Both the position numbers and the translations under genes were made by a program. Below, piece after piece: positions 43,773-51,759 of a stretch of 64,000 nucleotides of DNA (position 1 is its first letter; every line of letters starts with the position of its first letter). Source of the stretch: Planctomycetota bacterium (lineage in GTDB: Bacteria > Planctomycetota > UBA1135 > JADKAF01); NCBI GenBank assembly GCA_016719295.1, contig JADKAF010000001.1, positions 4,712,001 to 4,776,000 on the forward strand, read 5' to 3'. Under the pieces are notes generated by a model. That model saw only the letters and a program-made list of their open reading frames with translations. It was not told the origin of the DNA and did no database searches.

Positions 43773-45706
43773 GCGGCCCCTCCGATCTCGACCTTCTGCG
43801 CGCGGCACCACCAGAGCAGCACGTAGAGCGACCAGATGCGCGACCAGTAGAGACCCGGGGCTCCCGCCGAGAACGCGCGCCAGAGCCGCGCGACGGCGGC
43901 GGGCTCGAGGCCGGCCGCCTCGCAAGCCGCGGCGTTCGTGAGCAGGGCGCCGACCTCTCCGGCGAGCGACGCGCGGCACCAGCGCTCGATGGGCAGCACG
44001 AAGCCGGACTTCTGGCGTTCGAACAACGCCTTGTCGAGGTTGTCGAGGGCCAGGTCGCGCAGCAGCTGTTTGCGACCGAGCGGCTCGAAGCGGACGGTCG
44101 GCGGCAGCGCGCTCGCGTTCTCGACGATGCGCGAGTCGAGCAGCGGAACGCGCACCTCGAGCGAAACGGCCATGCTCGCCGTGTCGCCGTCGCGCAGCAG
44201 GCGCTGGCCGATGAAGCTCTCGAGCTCGAGACGCGCGATCGCCGCGCGCGCGTCGTGTCCCTGGATCCCGCGCTCGAGGCGGTCCAAGCGCTCGAGCTCG
44301 AGGCCGTAGGCCGTGCCTTCGAAGAGCTGAGCGGGTGCGAGCTCGGCGAGGAAGCGCTGCGTGTAGAGCCCATAGGCGACTTGGTAGAGCGCGACGAGCG
44401 AGCCGCGCGTCGCGAGCAGATCGCCGAGCTTCCCCCAGCGCGTCTGCGGGGGAACCTCGCCCGCAGCGCCCGTCTTCATGCGCGCGGCGAGCCCTGCCGC
44501 GGCGCGCAGCAGCGACACCGGGACGGGGCGCAAGCGTCGCGCCCACTTTCGCGCCTTCGGCAGCTCCGCGAAGCTGCGATAGCCGCCGAAGAGCTCGTCG
44601 CCGCCGGTGCCTGCGAGCGCCACGGTGATCCCCGCTTCGCGCACCGCGCGGCTCACGAAGTAGGTGTTCAGCGCGTCGAACGACGGCTGGTCGAGCGAGC
44701 GCAGCGCGCCGTCGAGACCGCTCGTGAAGCTCTGCTCGGTGAGCCGGATCTCGCGATGCGTCGTGCCGAGGGCGGAGGCGACCGCGCGCGCGATCTTCGA
44801 TTCGTCGTACGCGGCTTCGTCGAAGCCGATCGTGAAGGTGTGGACCGCGCCGGCTCCCGCGCGCGCGGCGAGGCTCGCCACCGCGCTCGAGTCGATGCCG
44901 CCCGAGAGGAAGACGCCGAGCGGCACATCGCTCACGAGCTGCTCGCGCACCGATTGCTCGAGAGCCGCGCGCAGCGTCGCCAACGAGCTGCGCGGCGCTT
45001 CGGGCTCCGGCAGATGCCACCAACGCTCGGGCTTGCACTGCGGCGCGTCGATGGAGATCGAAGCGCGCGAGCCGGCGGGCAGGAGCTCGATCCCGCGCAC
45101 GAGCGAGCGATCGCTGCAGACGAAGCCATGCCAGAGATAGCTCGCGAGCGCCTTGGGCTCGAGCTTCCGATCGACCATGCCCGTCGCGAGGAGAGAACGG
45201 AGCTCGGAGGCGAAGAGCAGCACCGCGGAGCCGTTCCGGCGGACGAGGGTCCAGTAGAGTGGCTTCTCGCCCAGCGGATCGCGCGCGAGCAACACCGCTC
45301 TCCGCCGCGGGTCGTAGAGCGCGAAGGCGTACATGCCGCGGAGCTTGCGCACGCAGTCGTCGCCCCACTGCGCATAGGCCGCGAGCAAGACCTCGGTATC
45401 CGAGCGCGTGCGAAAGCTGCGTCCGGCCGCGCGCAGCTCTTCGCGCAGCGCGGCGAAGTTGTAGATCTCCCCGTTGAAGACGATCACGCAGCCCGAGGCG
45501 TCGTCGCGCATGGGCTGATTCGCCTCGGCTGAGAGGTCGAGGATCGCCAGGCGGCGATGCGCGAAGAGGACGCGCTCCCGCTCACCCGGGCCGGGCCAGA
45601 GGCCTTCCGCATCGGGGCCGCGGTGTGCCTGCGCCGCGTGCGCGCGCTGCAGCGCAGCTCGCAGCTCCGCGTCGATCCCGCCTACAGCGCCAGCGATGCC
45701 GCACAT
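43769..45706 (-). CDS. asnB: Asparagine synthase (glutamine-hydrolysing)-like amidotransferase
   Basis: A 645-aa class II amidotransferase. Cys2 (MCGIAGAVGG) is the glutaminase nucleophile. HRGPDAEG, FNGEIYN and RSDTEV follow in the glutaminase domain, then SGGIDSS as the ATP-pyrophosphatase loop of the synthetase domain. Its length and position in a polysaccharide operon fit the paralogues in exosortase/EPS clusters, which amidate polymer precursors rather than feed asparagine pools. It is the first gene of a five-gene operon. AGGAGG 6 nt before ATG 45706 fixes the start; an in-frame ATG 45 nt earlier lacks such a site. Confidence 0.9.
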   Translation of the reverse strand: MCGIAGAVGGIDAELRAALQRAHAAQAHRGPDAEGLWPGPGERERVLFAHRRLAILDLSAEANQPMRDDASGCVIVFNGEIYNFAALREELRAAGRSFRTRSDTEVLLAAYAQWGDDCVRKLRGMYAFALYDPRRRAVLLARDPLGEKPLYWTLVRRNGSAVLLFASELRSLLATGMVDRKLEPKALASYLWHGFVCSDRSLVRGIELLPAGSRASISIDAPQCKPERWWHLPEPEAPRSSLATLRAALEQSVREQLVSDVPLGVFLSGGIDSSAVASLAARAGAGAVHTFTIGFDEAAYDESKIARAVASALGTTHREIRLTEQSFTSGLDGALRSLDQPSFDALNTYFVSRAVREAGITVALAGTGGDELFGGYRSFAELPKARKWARRLRPVPVSLLRAAAGLAARMKTGAAGEVPPQTRWGKLGDLLATRGSLVALYQVAYGLYTQRFLAELAPAQLFEGTAYGLELERLDRLERGIQGHDARAAIARLELESFIGQRLLRDGDTASMAVSLEVRVPLLDSRIVENASALPPTVRFEPLGRKQLLRDLALDNLDKALFERQKSGFVLPIERWCRASLAGEVGALLTNAAACEAAGLEPAAVARLWRAFSAGAPGLYWSRIWSLYVLLWWCRAQKVEIGGAA

Positions 45707-46065
45707 AGCGGACCTCCTGCGGAGCCCGAGCGCTGGGCATGGGCGCGACACGGTCTCGCGCGCCGGGCGATCGGCGTGCTCCTGGCGCTGAGGCTGGGGA
45801 GAGGCGGGTGCAACTTCGGTGACGGCCGCGCGGGGCTCTGCCTCGCTCGCGACGGGCGCTCATGGGTGTATTCGGACCGGCTCGGGGCAGGTCTGAAGAG
45901 ACCCTCAGTCGCAGATTCTCTCTGGAAACGCAACGAGAGGTCGGGGACCGAAGTCCTCGACCTCACGTGGGATGCCCGGTCTCGACGGGGAAGCTCGAGC
46001 GCAATGCGGCGAGCGCGTCACCGGCCCGGCAAGCCAGTCGGCCCGGATCGGCCCGGGCGATCAGC
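45707..46065. other. Intergenic region upstream of the NRPS operon, 359 nt
   Basis: Should hold the promoter of the asnB-led operon. AGGAGG lies at 45713-45718 on the minus strand. No confident -35/-10 pair and no gene was found. Short frames here are Arg/Ser/Pro-rich and look like non-coding GC-rich text. Confidence 0.45.
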
Positions 46066-46302
46066 TCAGGCCGTCGCGCGGGCGCTGCGGACGCGGCTCG
46101 TCAGGATGAGCACGCCGCCGACGAGCAGCACGATGAGACCCGTCGCGAGGGTCGGGTCGATTTCGGGCGCGTTCATGACCTCGCCCGTGGTCGCCGTCGT
46201 TCCGACGACCGTGGTACCGACGGCCTGCTGGAAGGCGAGCGCCGGGTGCGCGAACACGAGAGAGACGAAAGCCAAGGTGCGGAGAGTCGCAAAGCGGATC
46301 AT
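46066..46302 (-). CDS. Small exported protein with PEP-CTERM-like C-terminus
   Basis: A 78-aa protein: a signal peptide (MIRFATLRTLAFVSLVFAHPALA), a short Thr/Val/Gly linker, then NAPEIDPTLATGLIVLLVGGVLILTSRVR and a basic tail. A PExxP-like (APEID) motif, one membrane helix and a terminal Arg cluster form the tripartite layout of exosortase-sorted proteins; APEID resembles the VPEID variant. No exosortase gene lies in the window. Its place between polymer synthesis and export genes suggests a cell-envelope role. It could simply be a small membrane protein, so the sorting-signal reading is an inference. Confidence 0.6.
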   Translation of the reverse strand: MIRFATLRTLAFVSLVFAHPALAFQQAVGTTVVGTTATTGEVMNAPEIDPTLATGLIVLLVGGVLILTSRVRSARATA

Positions 46303-46467
46303 GGCGGTCAAACTCCACGCGCGTGAGCACATCCGCGGATCGTGCCGCCGATGGCCTCGCAGCGCGCAGTGCGAGGGAGAGTTGTGTTTCGGGGAGAGAT
46401 AGTCCCTCCAAACCTAGCCCGGCATCCCTCGAACTGTCCAGTCCCCGGATCAAGGAAGGGCCTTTTT

Positions 46468-47133
46468 TCAGCGCGGAGGCCGGAGCCAGGTCGGCAGGCC
46501 GCGCGTGCAGCGGTTCAGCAAAGTGCCCAGCAGGGGGATGGCGGCGCTCTCGAGCGAGCGCAGGACGGGGCGCACATCCCCACGGCGGGTTCGACGCGCG
46601 TTGAGGACCAGGATCACCCCGTCCAACGAAGCCAGGATAGGCACCGTCTGCGGATGCGCGGGGGCTGGAGGGGCATCGACGATGAGATGGCTCCCGTCGC
46701 TGGTCAGGCGTTCCCAGATCTTCACGAGCTCGGCCGCGCGCGGCGGCACGCTGCTCGGCTTCGGAACCCCGACGGGCAGGACGCGGAGGCCGGGAACATC
46801 GGTCGTGCGGACCGCGGCCTCGAAGGAGGACTCGCCGCTGCGGATCTCCTCGAGGCCGGGACCGGCAGGCAAGCCGACGAGCTGCGCCAGGCCGGGGCGG
46901 TGAGCATTGGCTTCGACGAGGACGACGCTGCGTCCGCCGTGCAGGGCGAGGCTGATCGCGGCGCAGGTGGCCGCGGTCGTCGTGCCGTCGCCATGCTCGC
47001 AGGCGGTGAAGGCGAGGCGGAGCGGGGCGTCGCTCGGCGCGCTGGCGAGCAAGCCGGTCCAGAGGGTGGCGAAGGTCGGGCCGAAGGGATCGAGGAGGTC
47101 GAGGAGGCCCGAACGCGAAGTGGGAGAGCTCAT
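46468..47133 (-). CDS. CpsD/CapB-like tyrosine kinase homologue with degenerate P-loop
   Basis: A 221-aa P-loop protein of the BY-kinase/MinD type. Its start (ATG 47133) overlaps the Wzz-like gene by ATGA, as for the usual Wzz-CpsD pair that controls polysaccharide chain length. The Walker A segment reads FTACEHGDGTTTAAT, without the Lys of GKT/S. Walker A' reads VVLVEANAHRPGL (VDADLRRP is usual). Walker B-like HLIVDAPPA is kept. The C-terminus lacks a tyrosine cluster (..LPTWLRPPR). ATP binding may be weak or lost, so it may act as a structural partner. Confidence 0.8.
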   Translation of the reverse strand: MSSPTSRSGLLDLLDPFGPTFATLWTGLLASAPSDAPLRLAFTACEHGDGTTTAATCAAISLALHGGRSVVLVEANAHRPGLAQLVGLPAGPGLEEIRSGESSFEAAVRTTDVPGLRVLPVGVPKPSSVPPRAAELVKIWERLTSDGSHLIVDAPPAPAHPQTVPILASLDGVILVLNARRTRRGDVRPVLRSLESAAIPLLGTLLNRCTRGLPTWLRPPR

Positions 47134-48794
47134 GAGCGCGCCGCTCCCACCGCGGCTTGCCGGCGCGGTTGGGCGAGGTCGCGCGCCGACACCTCGGGCA
47201 CGAGGCCGAGGACCGGAGTACCGAGGAGGCGCTTCACGTCGCCCGGCGAACGGAAGCGCCGTCCGAGGCGAGATCGCAGCAGCGCGAAGCCAACGCTGAG
47301 CGCACCGCCGACCAAGCCGCCGATCATCACCATGCGACCGCGGCGCGGGCCGCTCTTCTCGGCGAGCGAGCTGGCTCGCTGGATCTCGCGCAGGTTGATG
47401 AGGTTCATGCGATCGAGGTCGTCGAGGACGGCGATCTCCGCGCGCGCCGCCGTGACCTGATCCAGCTTCGAGCGCGCCTTGCTCGCCTCGTTCTGGAGGT
47501 AATTGAGGGTCGGGCTGCAGCGCTCCACCTCGGCCAGGTCGTCCTTCACGCTGGAGCGCCGGCCCTTGCGCTTGTCGGCTTCGCTGCGCAGAGAGACGAG
47601 CTCTATCTTGGCTGCATCCCGATCGACGACGAGGCGTTCGTAACGCGGGTTGGGCTGCTCGATCTGGCTCGGAGCGACTTCCTCGCGCTGGGGCGTCGAC
47701 TCGAGCTCTTTGTCCGTTTCCTCGAGCTGCCTCTGGAGCGCGCGACGCTGGAGCTCGATCTTCTCCCGGCTCAAGTCGCTGCCGAACTCCAGCGCGACGA
47801 GCTGACCCTTCAGCTCGAGGCGTCGATCGGTGAGCGCGGTCCAGAGCGGATTGGGCTGGGCAGGATTCGGCGCGAGCACCTTGCGCGTCGGCAGCTCTTC
47901 TTTCAGCTCGGCCTCCAAGGTCTGGACCGTCGCTTCGAGCGCCGCGATGCGTTCCTCGTCGGCGCGGATTCGCCCTTCGAGCTCCACCCTCTCGCGCTGG
48001 AGCTCGGCCCGCTCGCTGTCCGCGTCGAAGATGTTGCACTGCAGACGGTAGTCGGCGGCGGCCTTCTCTGCCGCAGCGAAGCTCGTGTTCGCCTCGGTGA
48101 TCTCCTGATCGAGGAACTCCAGCCACGAGTTCGAGGAGAAGACGGATTGGTGCATGGCGCGAGCTTCCGCCATGAAGGTGTTCACCAGCTCGGCCGAGAG
48201 TCGGGGCGAGCTCGTCGTACAGATCACGGTGAGCACGCTCGAGTTCATCTCGGCACGCACGAGGAGAGCGCGCTGCAGGATCTTCGTCGCCACCGAGACG
48301 GCTGCTTCGGAATCGAGGCTCGCGGCGTTGGCTGCATCGCCTGAGAAGCTGCGGAACCAGAAGTCCTGGAACGAATGCAGCGCCTCGGTGACGAAGCCGT
48401 GGTCGATGCCCTGGCTCTGCGGATCGTAGGGAGCGAGCAGGCGGTCGGCGCCGATCTTGCGGACGACGTTCTCGAAGAGATGCGGGTTCGCCAGCAGATG
48501 AAGCTCGTTCATCACGGCTTCGCGTGCGCTGGAGGCTCCGCCGCCGTCCGAGCCCATGATGCGCGACTCTGCGGAGCCGCCTTCGCGCTCACCAGCGCGC
48601 ACCAGCAGCTTGCCGGTCGCTTCGTAGGTGTTCGGCTCGATCGCCGCTCGGAAGGTCGCGATGGCGAGCCCGAGGCCGGTGAGCAAGCAGATCCAATAGC
48701 GCGCGTGCCAGAGCGGCGCGACGAAGGCCTCGACCAGATCGACGGGCGGGCGACGCTGCTGGTCGCTCGCCTCCTGCTCGCTAGAGAATGGCAT
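47130..48794 (-). CDS. Wzz-type polysaccharide chain-length / co-polymerase protein
   Basis: A 554-aa inner-membrane protein of the PCP-2 kind. TM1 lies at about 30-50 (WICLLTGLGLAIATFRAA), followed by a YEATGKLLVRAG segment typical of Wzz domains. A long periplasmic coiled-coil region (about 210-480) follows, then TM2 at about 492-510 (MVMIGGLVGGALSVGFALL). It controls polymer length and export. Its stop overlaps the CpsD-like gene by ATGA, and its start lies 3 nt past the stop of the Wza-like gene, so the three form one unit. Confidence 0.88.
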   Translation of the reverse strand: MPFSSEQEASDQQRRPPVDLVEAFVAPLWHARYWICLLTGLGLAIATFRAAIEPNTYEATGKLLVRAGEREGGSAESRIMGSDGGGASSAREAVMNELHLLANPHLFENVVRKIGADRLLAPYDPQSQGIDHGFVTEALHSFQDFWFRSFSGDAANAASLDSEAAVSVATKILQRALLVRAEMNSSVLTVICTTSSPRLSAELVNTFMAEARAMHQSVFSSNSWLEFLDQEITEANTSFAAAEKAAADYRLQCNIFDADSERAELQRERVELEGRIRADEERIAALEATVQTLEAELKEELPTRKVLAPNPAQPNPLWTALTDRRLELKGQLVALEFGSDLSREKIELQRRALQRQLEETDKELESTPQREEVAPSQIEQPNPRYERLVVDRDAAKIELVSLRSEADKRKGRRSSVKDDLAEVERCSPTLNYLQNEASKARSKLDQVTAARAEIAVLDDLDRMNLINLREIQRASSLAEKSGPRRGRMVMIGGLVGGALSVGFALLRSRLGRRFRSPGDVKRLLGTPVLGLVPEVSARDLAQPRRQAAVGAARS

Positions 48795-48797
48795 GGG

Positions 48798-49526
48798 CTA
48801 GTAGACCGGTGGCGCCGCGACGCCGGGGAACGGCAGCATGCGGCGAATGTATTGATCGACCCAGATGTCGACGTCGTCGATCGGCGTGTTCGGGATGAAG
48901 ATCACGTCGTGCGGCTGGAGCAAGAGCGCGGCTCCTTCTTCCCAGCGCTCGACCGAAGCGTCGATGCGCCACGACCGTTGGCGCTTCTCGGCCTGCGACC
49001 ACCGGACGAGGAGGGCGTACTCCAGCATCGCGGTCTCTTTGCGCGGACCACCTGCCGCGGCGAGCGCTTCGACCATGGACATGCGCCCCTTGATCGGAAC
49101 CTCTCCTGGCTCGATCACATCGCCCATCACATACACGCTGCGGATGCCCTGGAGCCCGAAGGTGATGTTCACGTCGGAAGCAGGGCTGTTGGGGTACTGC
49201 TTCGCGATGAGCGCGCGGATCGGGGCTTCCGCCTCGGCCGCCGTGAGCCCGCCGATTTGGACCTCCCCGAGCGAGCCCAGCGTGGTCTTTCCGTCCGGGC
49301 GCACATCCGCCGTGATCGAACGCTCGGGAGTATCGCTCGTGGCGAGCCAGAGGATGGAGACGGTGTCTCCTGGCACCAGCAGCGACGGGCCGGGCTCGAG
49401 GGTAGCGTTGGCCTCGAGGGCGACCTCGAACATCGGGCGGCCATACGAGGTGCAGCCGGCCTCGAGCAGCGAGGCGGCGAGGAGGCTCAGGGCGATCAGG
49501 AGCCCACGGAGGGGGGTTGGTCTCAC
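48798..49526 (-). CDS. Wza-type polysaccharide export lipoprotein
   Basis: A 242-aa outer-membrane export lipoprotein. The signal peptide ends in LLEAGC with the lipid Cys at about 25. The Poly_export domain (about 45-115) has LLVPGDTVSILW and PDGKTTLGSLGEVQIGGLTAAEAE. A SLBB-type domain (about 130-235) has VYVMGDVIEPGEVPIKGRMSMVEALAAAGG and LQPHDVIFIP. It forms the exit channel for the polymer. It leads the three-gene unit with the Wzz and CpsD homologues. The start ATG 49526 begins the signal peptide. Confidence 0.9.
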   Translation of the reverse strand: MRPTPLRGLLIALSLLAASLLEAGCTSYGRPMFEVALEANATLEPGPSLLVPGDTVSILWLATSDTPERSITADVRPDGKTTLGSLGEVQIGGLTAAEAEAPIRALIAKQYPNSPASDVNITFGLQGIRSVYVMGDVIEPGEVPIKGRMSMVEALAAAGGPRKETAMLEYALLVRWSQAEKRQRSWRIDASVERWEEGAALLLQPHDVIFIPNTPIDDVDIWVDQYIRRMLPFPGVAAPPVY

Positions 49527-50295
49527 CAGCGCGGCCTACTCTGTCTCGAGTCCGGTTCCAGGGACGAGGGGCGGGGTATCTAGGGCTGGCGCGGCGAGCT
49601 TTGCAAGCCGGTGCTCGACCAGTACCGCCTAGCCCCAGACCGGACGGCGAGAAGTCGAGGCCTGGGGAGCCCTGACGGAGCCTTCGGCTCGGCCAGGTCG
49701 AGACCTGCGCGCCTCCGCCGCGAATCCCCGACGCGATCCCGCCAAAGGGGCGCGGCGCTCACGGCGCGGGGGGGGGCAGGTGACCGCGTCTGGGAACGCG
49801 TCTAGGAATTCGCAAAATGCCGAGTTACTCGCAGCCCCCGCGGCGGTTCCATCCAAAGAGCTCGCTCCGGTCGACGCTCCACCGCCGCTTGGGGTTTACG
49901 AGGCTGCCAAGCTCTAGATCTGGTGCGGCGCAGCGTCGCAGGCTTTGGAGGTTGCGTCCAAAGCCCCGGCGACATGGTCTAGAACAGCGATTTTCTGTCG
50001 CGTCGCCGGCGGATTTCTCGTTGTGAAGATTCGCGTCGGAACGGAACCAGCCGACAGCTCTCTCGTATCCCTGTGCCACTCGTGGGCGCCCTCGAATAGG
50101 GGTGCGCGGCCGGTAGGAAGGACATTCCCGATCCGAGCCGCCTCCTTTGCTCGACGTGGTTTCCCGCGATACCCTACGAGATTGCTATTACCCGACCGCG
50201 CTCGCGCGGACGGGCTCGTCTCCAGACAGTAAACTCCCTGCGATGGGCGCCGCGAGCGATCGCCGCGCCATCATCGTCCGTCCCTCAGGATCGCC
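49527..50295. other. Divergent intergenic region, 769 nt
   Basis: The largest gene-free gap in the window, between the Wza-like gene (minus) and the sugar transferase (plus). It must hold both promoters. A possible plus-strand pair is TTGCTC (about 50,149) with TACCCT 17 nt later. It is locally less GC-rich than its neighbours. No small RNA, riboswitch or gene could be recognised. Confidence 0.4.
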
Positions 50296-51654
50296 ATGTA
50301 CTTCCAGCGTCTGTGGCGGGGTCTCGTCCGACTCCTGCCGCTGACTCGCAAGACTCTCGTCCCCGAGATCTTGCAGCTCGACCAGTTCCGCCGCCTGCTC
50401 CAGCGGGAGCGGAACCGCGCGGACCGCGTCCGTTCGCAGCTCTCGCTGGTCGTTCTCGACCTCGGCGCGCCCGAGGTCCGCTCCGTCCATCTGGCCGACA
50501 TCCTGATGTCGATCCAGGAGCGCATCCGCGAGACCGACGCCGCGGGCTGGTTCGATCGACGCAGCATCGGCGTCCTCCTCCCCGAGACCGGCGCGGCCGG
50601 AGCCATGGTCCTCGCGAAGGACCTGAACCGCCGCCTCTTCGCCGTCTCGGCAACGGCAGCCTGGCGCATCTACACCTACCCCGAGGACACCATGCCGCCC
50701 GAGCGGCCCTCCTCGAATTCGCGCGACTCCAGCGAGACCCGTCGAGGTTCGGGCCTCGGCCTGCCCTTGCCGAGCGGAAGCCCCTCCGGCGTCTCCTCGC
50801 CGGCTCCGAGCGGCGCGCCCATCAGCTCCGGAGCGGCTTCTGCCTCGACCTCTTCTGCGTCCGGCTCGGCGTCGGGTTCGGGCTCGGGATCGAGCACCTC
50901 GACCGCGACGCGCCTCCCGCGATCCACTTCCCGAGGAGCGGAGGTCGCCCCGCGACCTGCTTCGCGCAGAGCGGAGGCCACGGAGCGCCCGGAGGTGCGG
51001 AACGCCGAGCCGCAGCAGATGCAGACCGCGCCGCTGCGCTCGCTGCTCGTGATCCCGCGTTCGCCCTGGACCCGTCTCTTCGACATCACCGTGGCGTCGC
51101 TGGTGCTGCTGCCCGTTTCGCCGATCATCCTGCTCGCGGCGATCGCCGTGCGCCTCAGCTCGCCCGGGCCGGCGTTCTTCCGGCAGGAGCGCATGGGGCG
51201 CTGGGGGCGCACGTTCACGATCTACAAGCTGCGCTCGATGTACGAGGACGCCGACAAGCGCAAGCAAGAGGTTCTGGAGCTGAACGAGCAGACCGGCCCG
51301 GTCTTCAAATGCGCGAAGGATCCGCGCATCACGCCGCTCGGTCGCTTGCTGCGCCGCACCAGCATCGACGAGCTCCCGCAGCTCTGGAACGTGCTGAAGG
51401 GCGACATGTCCATCGTCGGGCCGCGGCCGCCGCTCCCGTCGGAGGTGGAGGAATACCAGCCCTGGCAGCTCCGCCGCCTCGAGATGCAGTCGGGACTCAC
51501 CTGCATCTGGCAGGTCAGCGGCCGCAGCCAGATCAAGTTCGATGACTGGGTCCGCCTCGATATCCGCTACGGGCGCATGAAGAGCCTCTGGTTCGATCTG
51601 CGCTTGCTCGCGCGCACGCTGCCCGCGGTACTCACCGGGCGCGGCGCGACGTAG
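50296..51654 (+). CDS. Initiating sugar-1-phosphate transferase with GGDEF-like N-terminus
   Basis: A 452-aa protein. The C-terminal 200 residues form a bacterial sugar transferase (WcaJ/PglC type). After the membrane helix FDITVASLVLLPVSPIILLAAI come SSPGPAFFRQERMGR, FTIYKLRSMYEDAD, DPRITPLGRLLRRTSIDELPQ and GDMSIVGPRP. It loads the first sugar-phosphate onto undecaprenyl phosphate. Residues 45-130 resemble a degenerate GGDEF domain (ERIRETDAAGWFDRRSIGVLLPETGAAGA), lacking GGDEF itself. A Ser/Ala/Gly-rich linker (about 135-250) joins them. This N-terminus differs from the CoA-binding-like domain usual in such enzymes. ATG 50296 is the first start. Confidence 0.87.
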   Translation: MYFQRLWRGLVRLLPLTRKTLVPEILQLDQFRRLLQRERNRADRVRSQLSLVVLDLGAPEVRSVHLADILMSIQERIRETDAAGWFDRRSIGVLLPETGAAGAMVLAKDLNRRLFAVSATAAWRIYTYPEDTMPPERPSSNSRDSSETRRGSGLGLPLPSGSPSGVSSPAPSGAPISSGAASASTSSASGSASGSGSGSSTSTATRLPRSTSRGAEVAPRPASRRAEATERPEVRNAEPQQMQTAPLRSLLVIPRSPWTRLFDITVASLVLLPVSPIILLAAIAVRLSSPGPAFFRQERMGRWGRTFTIYKLRSMYEDADKRKQEVLELNEQTGPVFKCAKDPRITPLGRLLRRTSIDELPQLWNVLKGDMSIVGPRPPLPSEVEEYQPWQLRRLEMQSGLTCIWQVSGRSQIKFDDWVRLDIRYGRMKSLWFDLRLLARTLPAVLTGRGAT

Positions 51655-51680
51655 AGTTCGTTCGCGCACAGGTAGCTGCT

Positions 51681-51718
51681 CGGCCCGAGACCGCGCGACA
51701 CGCGCCGTTCTCGGGCCG
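51681..51718 (+). terminator. Hairpin after the sugar transferase gene
   Basis: A perfect 10-bp stem, CGGCCCGAGA / TCTCGGGCCG, with an 18-nt loop, 27 nt past the stop. There is no T-run. Confidence 0.55.
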
Positions 51719-51759
51719 CACCATTTCAGGCGGGCGCCACGAGAGGTCGATCGGCGACC

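Noticed and set aside
49825..50079. Short frames in the divergent gap before the sugar transferase
   Set aside because: No start signals and low-complexity text. Kept as intergenic.
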